DNA from: Lysobacter sp. K5869
GTDB taxonomy: Bacteria; Pseudomonadota; Gammaproteobacteria; Xanthomonadales; Xanthomonadaceae
NCBI RefSeq assembly: GCF_018847975.1
Contig: NZ_CP072597.1
Coordinates: 3,263,001-3,327,000 of the forward strand
Reading direction: 5' to 3'
DNA length: 64,000 bases
Shown here: piece by piece, positions 31,691 to 41,600 of the stretch
How the letters are laid out: each line of letters begins with the position of its first letter
How positions within the stretch are numbered: position 1 is the first letter of the stretch
The notes under the pieces: model-generated
What the model saw: only the letters and a program-made list of their open reading frames with translations
Database searches by the model: none
Told to the model about the DNA's origin: nothing
Program-made: the position numbers and the translations under genes

Positions 31691-33466
31691 TTGAAGACGT
31701 CCCGAAGCGATAAACCGCGCGGCGCCGGCGCGCGCGCGACGCTGTTGGCTTGCGCGCTCGCCGCCGTCGGCCAAAGCGCCGCCCAAACCGCCACCGCCCC
31801 CCAACCCATCATCGAACAACAACGCCAACAAGAACGCGAACGCGCCCTGCGCGAACAGAACGAGCGCAGCGTCGACGAGCGCTTGCCCACGCCGGCGGCG
31901 GCGCCGGCGGCGCGCATCGCGCAGGACGAGTCGCCGTGTTTCCGCATCGACCGGGTGGTGTTGACCGGCGAGCAGGCGCAGCGTTTCCAGTGGGCGGTGG
32001 CCGATCTGTCCGGCGCCGACGGCGAGGATTCGCCGATCGGCCGGTGCCTGGGCACGGCCGGCATCAACACCGTGCTCGAACGCGCGCAGCAGAACGTGAT
32101 CGAACGCGGTTGGGTGACCACGCGCATCCTGGCCGCGCCGCAGGATCTGGCCTCCGGGCAGTTGACGCTGACGGTGATCCCGGGGCGCATCGCGGCGATC
32201 CGGCTCAAGGACGGTTCGGCCTCGCCGCTGCTCGGCGCGCGCGCCTTGCTCGCCACCGCGATCCCGGCCCGCCCCGGCGACCTGCTCAATCTGCGCGACA
32301 TCGAGCAAGGCCTGGAAAACCTCAAGCGCGCCCCGACCGCCGACGCCGACATCCGCATCGAGCCGTCCGCGGCCGCCGACGCCAAGCCGGGCGACAGCGA
32401 TCTGGTCGTGCAGTACGTGCAGCCCAAGCAATGGCGATTGACCCTGAGCGCCGACGACAGCGGCACCGACGCCACCGGGCGCAATCAGGGCGGGGTCACC
32501 GCGTCGCTGGACAATCCGTTCGGGCTCAACGATCTGCTCTACGTCAGCTACAACCATTCGCTGGCCAGCCCGCTGTTCCATGGCGCCGACAAGGGCACCG
32601 ACAGCCGCACCGTGCATTACTCGCTGCCGTACGGTTACTGGGCGTTGGGCGCGACCGGTTCGCGCAGCGGCTATCACCAGAAGGTGGCCGGGCTCAGCCA
32701 GAGCTACGAGTATTCCGGCGAAAGCGACAACGCCGAACTGCGGCTCTCGCGCTTGCTGTATCGCGATCAGAAGCGCAAGACCGCGCTGGCGCTGCGCGCG
32801 TTCCGGCGCGCCTCGCACAACTTCGTCGACGACACCGAAATCCAGGTGCAGCGGCGCACGGTCGGCGGCTGGGAGCTGAGCCTCAACCACAAGGAGTTCG
32901 TCGGCAAGGCGACCTTGGAAGCGAATCTGTCCTATCGCCGCGGCACCGGCGCGTTCGGTTCCATCGCCGCGCCCGAGGAGCCGTTCGGCGAGGGCACCTC
33001 GCGCTTCAAGCTGATCGCGGCGGAATTGAATTTTTCGCTGCCGTTCAAGCTGCGCCTGGGCGCGAGCGAATACGGTCTGCGCTATGTCGGCCTGGCGCGC
33101 GGGCAGTGGAACCGTACACCGCTGACCGCGCAGGACCGCTTCGCCATCGGCGGGCGTTATTCGGTGCGCGGTTTCGACGGCGAAACCAGCCTGCTCGGCG
33201 ACCGCGGCTGGCTGATCCGCAACGATCTGGGCTGGGCGCTGCCGCAAGGCGGGGCGGAGCTGTACCTGGGCGTGGACTACGGCCGGGTCGGCGGGCCGTC
33301 GGCGGCGGGATTGATCGGCAACGATCTGGCCGGCGCGGCGCTCGGCGTGCGCGGCGCGTGGAAGCGCTTGAACTACGACCTGTTCGCCGGCGCGCCGATT
33401 TCCAAGCCGCGCGGGTATCCCACCGCCGACGTGACCTTCGGTTTCAGCCTGTTGGCCGGGTTCTGA
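31691..33466 (+). CDS. TpsB outer-membrane transporter (ShlB/FhaC/HecB family)
   Basis: Omp85-type pore that secretes the TpsA protein encoded 49 bases upstream. The 591-residue product begins at a TTG (31691) preceded by AGGA; no in-frame ATG fits the signal peptide (about 1-31). An early Gln/Arg/Glu-rich segment resembles the FhaC N-terminal plug helix, POTRA domains follow at about 82-240 (CFRIDRVVLTGE), and the 16-strand barrel carries the L6 motif VRGF at 492-495 and LIRNDLGW. It ends in Phe, as expected for BAM-inserted proteins. The order A then B, without a gene between, is worth noting: many loci have B first. Confidence 0.94.
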   Translation: MKTSRSDKPRGAGARATLLACALAAVGQSAAQTATAPQPIIEQQRQQERERALREQNERSVDERLPTPAAAPAARIAQDESPCFRIDRVVLTGEQAQRFQWAVADLSGADGEDSPIGRCLGTAGINTVLERAQQNVIERGWVTTRILAAPQDLASGQLTLTVIPGRIAAIRLKDGSASPLLGARALLATAIPARPGDLLNLRDIEQGLENLKRAPTADADIRIEPSAAADAKPGDSDLVVQYVQPKQWRLTLSADDSGTDATGRNQGGVTASLDNPFGLNDLLYVSYNHSLASPLFHGADKGTDSRTVHYSLPYGYWALGATGSRSGYHQKVAGLSQSYEYSGESDNAELRLSRLLYRDQKRKTALALRAFRRASHNFVDDTEIQVQRRTVGGWELSLNHKEFVGKATLEANLSYRRGTGAFGSIAAPEEPFGEGTSRFKLIAAELNFSLPFKLRLGASEYGLRYVGLARGQWNRTPLTAQDRFAIGGRYSVRGFDGETSLLGDRGWLIRNDLGWALPQGGAELYLGVDYGRVGGPSAAGLIGNDLAGAALGVRGAWKRLNYDLFAGAPISKPRGYPTADVTFGFSLLAGF

Positions 33467-33473
33467 CGCCGAT

Positions 33474-33500
33474 AAAAAAGCGGGGCCGCGAACGGCCCCG
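33474..33500 (-). terminator. Terminator between convergent tpsB and DUF885 genes
   Basis: An 8-bp stem (CGGGGCCG, 33481-33488; CGGCCCCG, 33493-33500) has six A before it on the plus strand. Read on the minus strand, it is a classic hairpin followed by TTTTTT, closing the DUF885 gene. Confidence 0.88.
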
Positions 33501-33553
33501 TGTTCCAAGCGAAAGATCTCGCCAAATCGATTCGTGTCGCGATGCGTGCGCGC

Positions 33554-35425
33554 TTACTTCGCGCTTTTGGCCTCGCCGGACGGCGGCGCCGGCGGCGTGG
33601 TCGGCGCGCCCGCATCCGTCGGCGCGGCCGGCGCGGTGGTCGGCGCGCCGGCGGCCGGCGCGGTCCACAGCTTGGTCTCGGCCTTGCCGCCCATCATCTG
33701 CGCGCGCACCAGCGGGATCGGCGGGCCGCCGAAGCTCAGGAACTGGTCGTGGAAAGCCTTCCAGCCGGCGCGGCCGCCGTGGCCGGCGGTCCAGTCCTCG
33801 CGCAGTTGCATGATCATCAGCTTGCCCAGCGTGTAGTTGAGGTAAGCCGGATCGTAGGTGCCGCGCGCGGCTTGCTGGCGCGCGTTGCCCGGGTCCTGGA
33901 AGGCCTTGTCCTTGAACATCTGCTCGGACTGGGCCACGGTCATGCCGCCGGTGTGCAGGCCGATCGCCGAGAGGTAGCGCACATCGCGCAGCAGCGCGTT
34001 GGTGAGCTGGCCGATGTGGATTTCCGGGGTGGCGCCGTCGAGGCCGGCGTCGAACATCATCTCTTCGGTGTAGTGCGCCCAGCCTTCGGTGAAGGCGTAG
34101 CCGGTGAAGAGTTGGGCGAACTTCCACTGCGAGCGGTTGGCGTGCAGGAAGTGCAGGAAGTGGCCCGGCCAGACTTCGTGCGCGGAGGTGAACAGCAGGT
34201 CGGCCTTGCCCGGCACGTACGCGTCCTGCTCGGCCTTGGGCCACTTCGGATCGGGCGGGGCGATGTAGTAGACCGAGGGCAGGTTCTTCTCGTACGGCCC
34301 CGGAATTTCGATGTAGGCGAAGTTGCTGCGGTTGAACGGCGGCGCTTCTTCGACCTTGGCTTGCTCGGTGCCCGGGATCGAGACCAGATCCTTGTCGACC
34401 ACGAACTGGCGCAGCCCGGCCAGCTGCGCGCGCGCGCCTTCGACCGCGCCGCCGACCGGCTTGTCGGCGCCGGCCTTGTCCACGCAAGCCTGCAGGCTCA
34501 GCCCCTTGGCGTAGGCCTCGCAGGCGCTCTTGAGCGCGGCGAGGTTGCGCGCGAGGTCGGCTTCGCCGGCGGCTTTGAGCTGATCCAGCGGCAGGTCCAC
34601 GCCCTCGGTGGCCTTGAGCATGCGCGCGTACTTGTCCGCGCCCAGGGCGAAGTCCTGAGTCGCTTGCGGCTTCTGCTGGCTGAGGTAATCGGCCAGCCCC
34701 TGCATGGCTTCGATGGCCTTGGCGTTGGAGGCGGCGAAGCGCTTCTGCAGCGCTTCGTCCTTCACTTCGGCGAAGGCCTTGGGCACGTCGCTCTTGAAGA
34801 ACGCGGCCATGCCGCCGAAGCCCATCACGCCCAGGTCGATGTAGGTCGCCGGCAGCGGGCCCTTGAGGTTGGCGCGGATCTGCTCGGCGGCCTTGGGCAG
34901 CGCTTCTTGGTAGCTGGCGAACGCGGCCATGCGCTGTTCCAGCGGCGCGTAGGGGCGGGTCAGGTACATGCTCGGCGAGACGTCGCCGAGATAGAACGCC
35001 GGGTTCTTGGTGGCGAAGCCGGAGTCTTCCAGCCAGAACAGCTGGCCGTCGATGGTCGCCAGCACGTAGTCGCGCTGGAAGCGCTGAGCGGCGTCGAGGC
35101 GGTCGTCGCCGAACGCGGCCACCGCGTCGCGCTGCTGGTGCAGCCACTGGATGTTGCGCTGCAGCGTCTCGGGCGCGTAATCCGGCAGCTTGCCGTCGAA
35201 CTCGTGCTTGCCGGCGCTGGCGGCGGCGACCGGGTTGCGCTCGAAGTAGCCCTGCAGGAAGGCGTCGACCGCGGCGTTCCATTCCGCGCCGGCGGCCGGT
35301 TTGGCCGCGGCCGGGGCGGCGGCGTCGCCGGTGGCGGCGGGCGGGGCGGTTTCGGATTTGCAGCCGGCGGCGAGGGCGGCGGCGACACAGGCGGACAGGG
35401 ACAGCAGACGCAGGCTACGGCGCAT
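33554..35425 (-). CDS. DUF885 family zinc peptidase, lipoprotein
   Basis: Predicted zinc-dependent peptidase of 623 residues, exported and lipid-anchored. The ATG at 35425 is chosen because it directly begins MRRSLRLLSLSACVAAALAAGCKSE, a lipoprotein signal with lipobox LAAGC. The body matches DUF885, with the metal motif H416-EVWPG-H422 (HExxxGH) and a downstream Glu in YAFTEGWAHYTEEM. The C-terminus is a low-complexity Ala/Pro/Thr tail. Some family members act as carboxypeptidases or dipeptidases; the substrate here is unknown. It lies 136 bases downstream of the kinase operon on the same strand. Confidence 0.9.
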   Translation of the reverse strand: MRRSLRLLSLSACVAAALAAGCKSETAPPAATGDAAAPAAAKPAAGAEWNAAVDAFLQGYFERNPVAAASAGKHEFDGKLPDYAPETLQRNIQWLHQQRDAVAAFGDDRLDAAQRFQRDYVLATIDGQLFWLEDSGFATKNPAFYLGDVSPSMYLTRPYAPLEQRMAAFASYQEALPKAAEQIRANLKGPLPATYIDLGVMGFGGMAAFFKSDVPKAFAEVKDEALQKRFAASNAKAIEAMQGLADYLSQQKPQATQDFALGADKYARMLKATEGVDLPLDQLKAAGEADLARNLAALKSACEAYAKGLSLQACVDKAGADKPVGGAVEGARAQLAGLRQFVVDKDLVSIPGTEQAKVEEAPPFNRSNFAYIEIPGPYEKNLPSVYYIAPPDPKWPKAEQDAYVPGKADLLFTSAHEVWPGHFLHFLHANRSQWKFAQLFTGYAFTEGWAHYTEEMMFDAGLDGATPEIHIGQLTNALLRDVRYLSAIGLHTGGMTVAQSEQMFKDKAFQDPGNARQQAARGTYDPAYLNYTLGKLMIMQLREDWTAGHGGRAGWKAFHDQFLSFGGPPIPLVRAQMMGGKAETKLWTAPAAGAPTTAPAAPTDAGAPTTPPAPPSGEAKSAK

Positions 35426-35561
35426 TGCGGGGGTCTCCGGGTGGCCAGGGCGGACGCCGCGGTCGCGGCGTCGGCGGAGCGTTACGGCCGACCATCCTGT
35501 GCGCTCGGGCGGCGCTTGCACAGTGACTTTCGACATGTGCGCGGCAGGCGGCGCGGCCGCG

Positions 35562-38500
35562 TCAGGGGCGCGCGCGGGCGCCGCAGCGGCGCAGCTCGCG
35601 GTCCAGGCGCTGGCGGTCGCCGTCGCTGAGCAACGCCGGCATCGCCGCCGGCAGCCGCCGCTGGCGCGCGGCGTCGCGGAACGTGCGCGCGGCGGCGATC
35701 AGCTCGGGCTGGTGGTCGCGCGTGCGTTCGGCCAAGCGCAGCGCCTGCTCCAGCGACGCGTCCGCATCGGCCGGGCGGCAGCGGGCGAAGGCGAGCAGGC
35801 CGCGGTACATCAGCGCCGCGACGGCGCGGCCGCTGCGCTGGTGCTGATCGGTCAGCGCCCCGTCGCCGCGGCCGTCGGCGGCGAGGAAGGCGCGCTCGCG
35901 CTCGAGCAACTCGGCGAAGCCGCGCCCGGCCTCGTCGTAGCGGCCGCGGCGGAAGTCGAGCTTGGCGCGCTGGAAGCGCAGGTAATCGAAGCGGTAGTTG
36001 TCGGGCGGGAACACCGCGGCGAGCTCGCGTTGCCACTCGTCCAGGCGCGAGCCCAGTTCCGGCAGCGCGGCGTCGTCGCCGTAGTCGGACAAGCCGTCGA
36101 TCAGCAGGAAGCCCTCCAGGACGGTCGGCAGCCCCGCGCGGCGCCGGGCGTCGATGTTCCGGCGCAGCAGGGCGAAGCCTTCGGCGCGGTCGCGCCGCGC
36201 ATCGGCGTCGGGGCGGCGGATCAGGTCCTGGGCCAGGTTGAAGGTCGCCGACAGCCGCATCTCGCTCTCCGCCGGCATGGTCTTTTCCAGCGTCGCCGCG
36301 CCCTCGCGCATCAGCGCGCGGCGTTCGCGGCCGTCGCGCGCGAGCCGCGACGCGGCGGTCGACAAGGCGCTGGCATAGGCGGGGTTGTCGGCGCCGTAGG
36401 CCGCGCGGATCGAGGCCAGCGCGCGGCCGAGGTCGTAGCTGGGCTGATCGGGCGAATCGAACACGTCGGCGCGGATCATCGCGTAGGCGGTCTTGGGGTG
36501 CGATGCGCCGAGCGAGGCGATGCGCCGGTGCACCAGTTCGGCCGCCAGCGCCGGCGCCTCGGCGGCGCCGCGCAATTGCACCGCGCGCATGTAGCGCTCC
36601 AGCGCGTCGTCGGCCAGCACCGGGTTGAGCGGCCGCGCCAGCCGCATCGCCCGGCGCGCGTCGGCTTCGGCGCCGGCCGCGCGCCACAGGCGGCGCTGGA
36701 ATTCCGAGCGCAGGATCAGCGTCTGCGCCAGCAATTCCTCGTGGCTGCGGCCCAGGCGTTCGGCCTGCAGGACCAGATCGTCGCAGGTCGCCAGCGCTTG
36801 CGCGGTGCGGCCGAGGTTCCATTGCGCCTGCGCCAGTTCCGCGCCGAAGACGATGCGCGAGGCGCGCGCGGCCTCGTCGTCGCGTCCGTCGAGCGCGGCG
36901 ATGCGTTCGCCGGCCAGGCGTTCGGCCTGGGCCGAGCGCGCTTGCAGATTGAGCATCGACAGGCGTGTGGCGGCGACGAAACCGTCGTCGTCTTCGCGGT
37001 CGCCCAAGACCCGTTCGGCTTCCCCGGCCAGTCCCTCGGCGCGGCGGTAGTCGCCGATCACCGCGTAGCCGCGCGCCAGCGTCGCCAGGCTGCGCGCGCG
37101 CAACCCGGGTTGGTCGGCCAGCGGCATCGCCCGCAGCTCGCGTTCGGTGCGTTCCAGCAGCGCGCGCGAAGAAAACGGCACGCTGCCCAGGCCCGATTGG
37201 GTCGCGCTGCCGAGAATGCTGGCGAACAAGCGGCCGACGTTCTGCGCGGCGCGCGCTTCGCGCAGCGCGCGCTGGTGCTGCCACAGCACCGCCGCGCCGC
37301 CGGCCAGCGCCACCGCGAACAGCGCGGCGATCATCCAGCCCGCCGCCGGATGCCGCCGCCGCCACTTGCGCGCACGTTCGCGCCAGCCGCCGCGGCGCAC
37401 GCTCACCGGGCGGTGCTCGCGCCAGGCGCGCAGGTCGCGGGCGAATTCGGCGACGCTGGGATAGCGGTCCTGCGGCCGCGCCGCCACCGCCTTGAGCGCG
37501 ACCGCCGACAGATCGCCGGCGAGGACGCGCTGCAACGCGGGCACGTCGTCGAGCCCGCGGCCGCGGGCGAGCGCGCCGTCGGCGCCTTCGAGCAGGCGTT
37601 CCATCGGCTCCGGCGCGCCGGCCGCGGCGATCGGCACCAGTTCGCGCAGGCTGTGCAAGCGCGTCGGCCATTGCCCGCACAGCAGCCGGTAGCTGAGCAC
37701 GCCGAGCATGTAGAGATCGGTGGCCGGGCCGTGGGTGCCGTGCTGGCGCGCTTCCGGCGCGGCGTAGTCGGGCGTCACCGCCAGATGCGCGCTGGCGCCG
37801 TCCTCGCCGCCGAAGCGGGTGGAGATGCCGAAGTCGAGCAACTGCACCCGGCCTTCGGCGGTGACCAACAGGTTGGAGGGTTTGATATCGCGATGCAGCA
37901 CGCCCTGCGCGTGGGCGTAGGCGAGCGCGTCGCAGGCTTGCAGCAGCAGGTCCACGCGCGCGCCGACGCTCAGCCGTCGGCGCTCGCACCACGCGTCGAT
38001 GGGCTCGCCCTCGACCCGGCGCAGCGCGAACCACGGCCGTCCGTCCGCGTCGGTGCCGCCGGCGATGCCGGGATGGTCCAGGCGCGCGAGCAGGTTGCGT
38101 TCCTCGCGGAACGCCGCGGCCAGCTCCGGCGATTCCAGGCCGCTGCGGATGCATTTGATCGCCACGCGCTGCTGGAACTCGCCGTCGTCGCGGTGCGCCT
38201 CGTACACCGTGCCCATGCCGCCGCGGCCGAGAATGCGTTCGATCCGCCACGGCCCGAGCGCGCCGCCGACGCGCAGGTCGGCGCCGCCGTCTTCGTCGTC
38301 CTCGTCGCTTTCCGCGCCCTCGTCGCTTTTCGCGCCGTCGTTCGGCGCGGCGGCCGCGGCGCGCGGCTGGCGCTCGGCGACGATCTGCGCGGGCGAGCGG
38401 TCGAGCACGCCGGCGTCCTCGGCCGCGTCGGAGTCGAGCAGCGCGCGCAAGGCCGCGTGCAGCGGCGGATCGCTCGCCGCCAGCGCCGCCAGCCGGCGTT

Positions 38501-38570
38501 CGCGTTCCGGCGCCGGCAGGTCGGCGTAGTCGTCGAACAGGCGCAGGGCGCGGGCGAGCGCGTCGCTCAC
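35562..38570 (-). CDS. Membrane Ser/Thr protein kinase 1 of a tandem pair
   Basis: Hanks-type kinase of 1,002 residues. An N-terminal helical region (about 1-65) is followed by a very acidic insert (about 81-98) and the kinase domain (about 108-380): GRGGMGTVYEAH, K139, HRDIKPSN (HRD 226-228) and DFG 246-248, so it should be active. A basic juxtamembrane stretch and one transmembrane helix (WMIAALFAVALAGGAAVLW, about 404-422) lead to a C-terminal sensor region of about 570 residues made of helical, TPR-like repeats. It starts with GTG inside the stop of the upstream kinase (GTGA). Compared with its paralog it lacks four residues after HPGIA. Confidence 0.93.
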   Translation of the reverse strand: MSDALARALRLFDDYADLPAPERERRLAALAASDPPLHAALRALLDSDAAEDAGVLDRSPAQIVAERQPRAAAAAPNDGAKSDEGAESDEDDEDGGADLRVGGALGPWRIERILGRGGMGTVYEAHRDDGEFQQRVAIKCIRSGLESPELAAAFREERNLLARLDHPGIAGGTDADGRPWFALRRVEGEPIDAWCERRRLSVGARVDLLLQACDALAYAHAQGVLHRDIKPSNLLVTAEGRVQLLDFGISTRFGGEDGASAHLAVTPDYAAPEARQHGTHGPATDLYMLGVLSYRLLCGQWPTRLHSLRELVPIAAAGAPEPMERLLEGADGALARGRGLDDVPALQRVLAGDLSAVALKAVAARPQDRYPSVAEFARDLRAWREHRPVSVRRGGWRERARKWRRRHPAAGWMIAALFAVALAGGAAVLWQHQRALREARAAQNVGRLFASILGSATQSGLGSVPFSSRALLERTERELRAMPLADQPGLRARSLATLARGYAVIGDYRRAEGLAGEAERVLGDREDDDGFVAATRLSMLNLQARSAQAERLAGERIAALDGRDDEAARASRIVFGAELAQAQWNLGRTAQALATCDDLVLQAERLGRSHEELLAQTLILRSEFQRRLWRAAGAEADARRAMRLARPLNPVLADDALERYMRAVQLRGAAEAPALAAELVHRRIASLGASHPKTAYAMIRADVFDSPDQPSYDLGRALASIRAAYGADNPAYASALSTAASRLARDGRERRALMREGAATLEKTMPAESEMRLSATFNLAQDLIRRPDADARRDRAEGFALLRRNIDARRRAGLPTVLEGFLLIDGLSDYGDDAALPELGSRLDEWQRELAAVFPPDNYRFDYLRFQRAKLDFRRGRYDEAGRGFAELLERERAFLAADGRGDGALTDQHQRSGRAVAALMYRGLLAFARCRPADADASLEQALRLAERTRDHQPELIAAARTFRDAARQRRLPAAMPALLSDGDRQRLDRELRRCGARARP

Positions 38571-41557
38571 GCGCGCCGGCCCGCGGGCGCGGCCGCCGCG
38601 TGCGCCGCCGCGCCCGCGGGGCAGACGATCGGCGTGTCCTTGGCGTCGCCGCGCACGCCGGCCGGCCGCACGAACGGCGGCGAAGCCGGCAGCCGGCGGA
38701 CGCGCAGCGCGCGTTCGAGCGTGGCGATCTCCTCGCCGCGGGCCTTGCGATCCACCTCGGTCATGGTTTCGCGCGTGCGCTGCGCGCGCTGCAGGAATTC
38801 AGCGGCGTCGGCGAAGCGGCAGGTTTCCAAGGCATACGTCGCGCGGTACAGCAGCGCCTGGATCCCGAACAAATCCAAGCGATAGCGCGGCAGCCCGGCC
38901 AAGGGCGGCGCGGCGGCGACGTCGGCCAGGATCCGCGCGAAGATCCGGTCCGCGTCCGCGCGGCGTCCCTGGCGATAGCGCACGATGCCTTGGTGCAGGC
39001 TCAGGTCCAGCAGTTCGAGATCGCCGGGCGAGTAATAGCTCGGCGCGGCGCGCAGCGCGGCGTCGAGCGCGGCGTCGGCGATCGGCAGCTGCGCGTCGCG
39101 GCCGCGCTCGGACAGGATCAGGCCCAGCGACAGCCGGTCGGCGAACGCGGGCATGCCGGCGCGCTCGCGTTCGACGATGTTCTGCTGGTGCACCCGCACG
39201 CCCTCGTCGAACCCCGGCGGCGCGGCCGGCGTGCGCCGGCCCATCAGCACCTTGGCCAGATTGCTGCGCGCGTTGAACAGCATCGCGCTGTGCGGGCGGG
39301 CGCGGGCGAGCGTGGCCACCGCTTCGCGCTGCATGCGCAGTTCCTCGTCGCCGTCGCGCGCCGCGGTCCAGGCCAGCCGCGACAGCGCCAGCGCATACAC
39401 CGGATGGCCGCGGCCGTAGCCGGCTTCGATCTTGTCCAACGTCGCCAGCGCCGACTCGCGCGACACCAGCGGGAACTGGCTCAAGGCGACGAAGACTTCG
39501 GCCGCGCCGGTTTCCGGGTGGTCCGCGCCGAGGCCGCGGCGGCGCTCGTCGAGCAGGCGCTGGGCGTTGCCGGCGAAGTCGGGACTCAGGCGCATGCGCT
39601 GCACGTCGACCAGGCCTTCCAGCGCGTTGTCGGCGAGCCGGCGGTCGATCGGGCCGGCCAACGCGAGCGCGCGCTGGGCGTCGTCTTCCGCGCGCGCCAG
39701 CCGGCCCAGATCGCGGCGGAAGCCCGAGCGCAGGATCAGCGCGCGCGCGGCGATCGCGGCTTGGCCCGGGCCCAACGCCTGCGCGCGGCGGACCAGATCG
39801 TCGGCGCGCGCCAGCGCCGCGGCGGTGTCGCCCAGCGCCCATTGCGTGCGCGCCAGTTCCGCGCCGATGGCGATGCGCGCCGGCTCGAACGCGGGGCCTT
39901 CCTCGTCCAGTCGGCCCAGCCGCGCCTGTCCCATCGCCAGCGCTTCGCGGTGCCGGCCCTGGTAATTGAGCATCGCCATCTGCGTGCCGAACACGAAACC
40001 GTCTTCGTCGCGATCGCCGGCATCACCGGAGAGCCGGTGCGCTTCGTCGGCCAGCCGCGCGCCGTGGGTGTAATCGCCGATCTGGGCGAAGCCGTCGGCC
40101 AGCGTCGCCAGCGCGTGCGCGCGCAAGGCCGGTTGATCGGCCAGCGGCAGCGCGCGCAGTTCGCGCTCGGTGCGTTCGAGCAGCGCGCGCGAGGAAAAGC
40201 GCGCGCTGCCCAGGCCCGACAGCGTCGCCGTGCCGACGGTGGAGGCGAACAAGCGGCCGACCTGTCCGCCGGCTTCGGCTTCGCGCGCGGCTTGCCGGTG
40301 CTGCCACCACGCGCCGCCGGCGGCGGCGGCGGCGACCACGAACAGCGCCGCGCTCAAGCCGGCGGCCAAGGGATTGCGCCGCAGCCATTTGCGCGAACGC
40401 GACAGCCACGTGCCCGGACGCGCGCGCACCGGCCGGCCTTCGCGCCAGCGCCGCAACTCGTCGGCGAATTCGGCGACGCTGGCGTAGCGGTCCTGCGCGC
40501 GCGCGGCCACCGCTTTGAGCGCGATCGCCGACAGATCGCCGTGCAGCCGCCGCGCCAGCGCCTGCGCATCGGCGGCGCCGCGCAGATGCGCGGGCGCGTC
40601 GTCGGCGTCTTCCAGCAACTGCGCCATCGCCAGCGCGTCGCCGGAGTCGGCGCCGTGCAACAGCGGGCGCAGGCCGTGCAGCGGCGTCGGCCATTGCCCG
40701 CTGAGCAGGCGATAGGTCAGCACGCCCAGCGCGTACAGATCGGTGGCCGGGCCTTGCGCGCCGTGCAGGCGCGCTTCCGGCGCGGCGTATTGGGGCGTCA
40801 GCGCGGGCAGGTCGCCCTGGGCTTCGCGCAGCGGGCCGAGTTGGGCGGAAATGCCGAAGTCGAGCAATTGCGCGCGGCCGTCGGCGGCGACCAGCACATT
40901 CGACGGTTTGAGGTCGCGATGCAGCACGCCTTGCGCATGCGCGTAGGCGACCGCGTCGCAAACCTGCAGCAGCAAATCCACGCGCGCGGTGACGCCGAGC
41001 CGGCGCCGGTCGCACCACGCGTCGATGGGCTCGCCTTCGACGTAGCGCAGCGCGAACCAGGGCCGGCCGTCGCCGTCGACGCCGCCGTCGACCAGCGCGG
41101 CGATGCCGGGATGGTCGAGCCGCGCGAGCAGGTTGCGTTCCTCGCGCATCGCCGCGATCAGGCGCGGCGAATCGAGTTCGGCGCGCACGCATTTGAGCGC
41201 GATGCGTTGCTGGTATTGGCCGTCGTCGCGATGCGCCTCGTACACCGCGCCCATGCCGCCGCGGCCGATCAGGCGGTCGATGCGCCACGCGCCCAGGCGC
41301 GCGCCGACGCGCAGATCGGCGCACGGCGGCGCGGGCGCCGGTTCGGCGCGCGCATGCCGCTCGGCGAGAATCCGCGCGGGCGAGCGGTCGAGCACGCCGG
41401 CGTCGGGCTGGGCGTCGGCGTCGAGCAGCGCGCGCAGCGCGGCGTGCAGATCGGGGTCGGTGTCGGCCCACTGCGCGAGACGGCGTTCGCGTTCGGCGGG
41501 CGGCAGCTCGACGAGTTCGTCGAACAACTGCAGGGCGCGGGCGGAAATGGCGGTCAT
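38567..41557 (-). CDS. Membrane Ser/Thr protein kinase 2 of a tandem pair
   Basis: Hanks-type kinase of 996 residues and clear paralog of the next gene, sharing its layout along the whole length. N-terminal helical region (1-65), kinase domain about 90-360 with IGRGGMGAVYEAH, K122, HRDLKPSN (HRD 213-215) and DFG 233-235, one transmembrane helix (AALFVVAAAAAGGAWW), then a long helical TPR-like C-terminal domain beginning VGRLFASTVGTATLSGLGS. All catalytic residues are present. It lies 43 bases after the ECF sigma gene and its stop overlaps the next start by 4 bases, so sigma and both kinases form one operon. The C-terminal part is probably periplasmic and ligand-sensing. Confidence 0.93.
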   Translation of the reverse strand: MTAISARALQLFDELVELPPAERERRLAQWADTDPDLHAALRALLDADAQPDAGVLDRSPARILAERHARAEPAPAPPCADLRVGARLGAWRIDRLIGRGGMGAVYEAHRDDGQYQQRIALKCVRAELDSPRLIAAMREERNLLARLDHPGIAALVDGGVDGDGRPWFALRYVEGEPIDAWCDRRRLGVTARVDLLLQVCDAVAYAHAQGVLHRDLKPSNVLVAADGRAQLLDFGISAQLGPLREAQGDLPALTPQYAAPEARLHGAQGPATDLYALGVLTYRLLSGQWPTPLHGLRPLLHGADSGDALAMAQLLEDADDAPAHLRGAADAQALARRLHGDLSAIALKAVAARAQDRYASVAEFADELRRWREGRPVRARPGTWLSRSRKWLRRNPLAAGLSAALFVVAAAAAGGAWWQHRQAAREAEAGGQVGRLFASTVGTATLSGLGSARFSSRALLERTERELRALPLADQPALRAHALATLADGFAQIGDYTHGARLADEAHRLSGDAGDRDEDGFVFGTQMAMLNYQGRHREALAMGQARLGRLDEEGPAFEPARIAIGAELARTQWALGDTAAALARADDLVRRAQALGPGQAAIAARALILRSGFRRDLGRLARAEDDAQRALALAGPIDRRLADNALEGLVDVQRMRLSPDFAGNAQRLLDERRRGLGADHPETGAAEVFVALSQFPLVSRESALATLDKIEAGYGRGHPVYALALSRLAWTAARDGDEELRMQREAVATLARARPHSAMLFNARSNLAKVLMGRRTPAAPPGFDEGVRVHQQNIVERERAGMPAFADRLSLGLILSERGRDAQLPIADAALDAALRAAPSYYSPGDLELLDLSLHQGIVRYRQGRRADADRIFARILADVAAAPPLAGLPRYRLDLFGIQALLYRATYALETCRFADAAEFLQRAQRTRETMTEVDRKARGEEIATLERALRVRRLPASPPFVRPAGVRGDAKDTPIVCPAGAAAHAAAAPAGRRA

Positions 41558-41600
41558 GCGCGCAAGCTCGCGCGGCGGGGACGGCGGCGCGGGCGCGCGC

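Noticed and set aside
25324..32484. Very long open frame on the minus strand (about 2,386 codons) opposite tpsA
   Set aside because: It is antisense to the TpsA repeats. High GC with strong third-position G/C produces long antisense frames; the translation is low-complexity with no domains, and the plus-strand frame carries clear TPS features.
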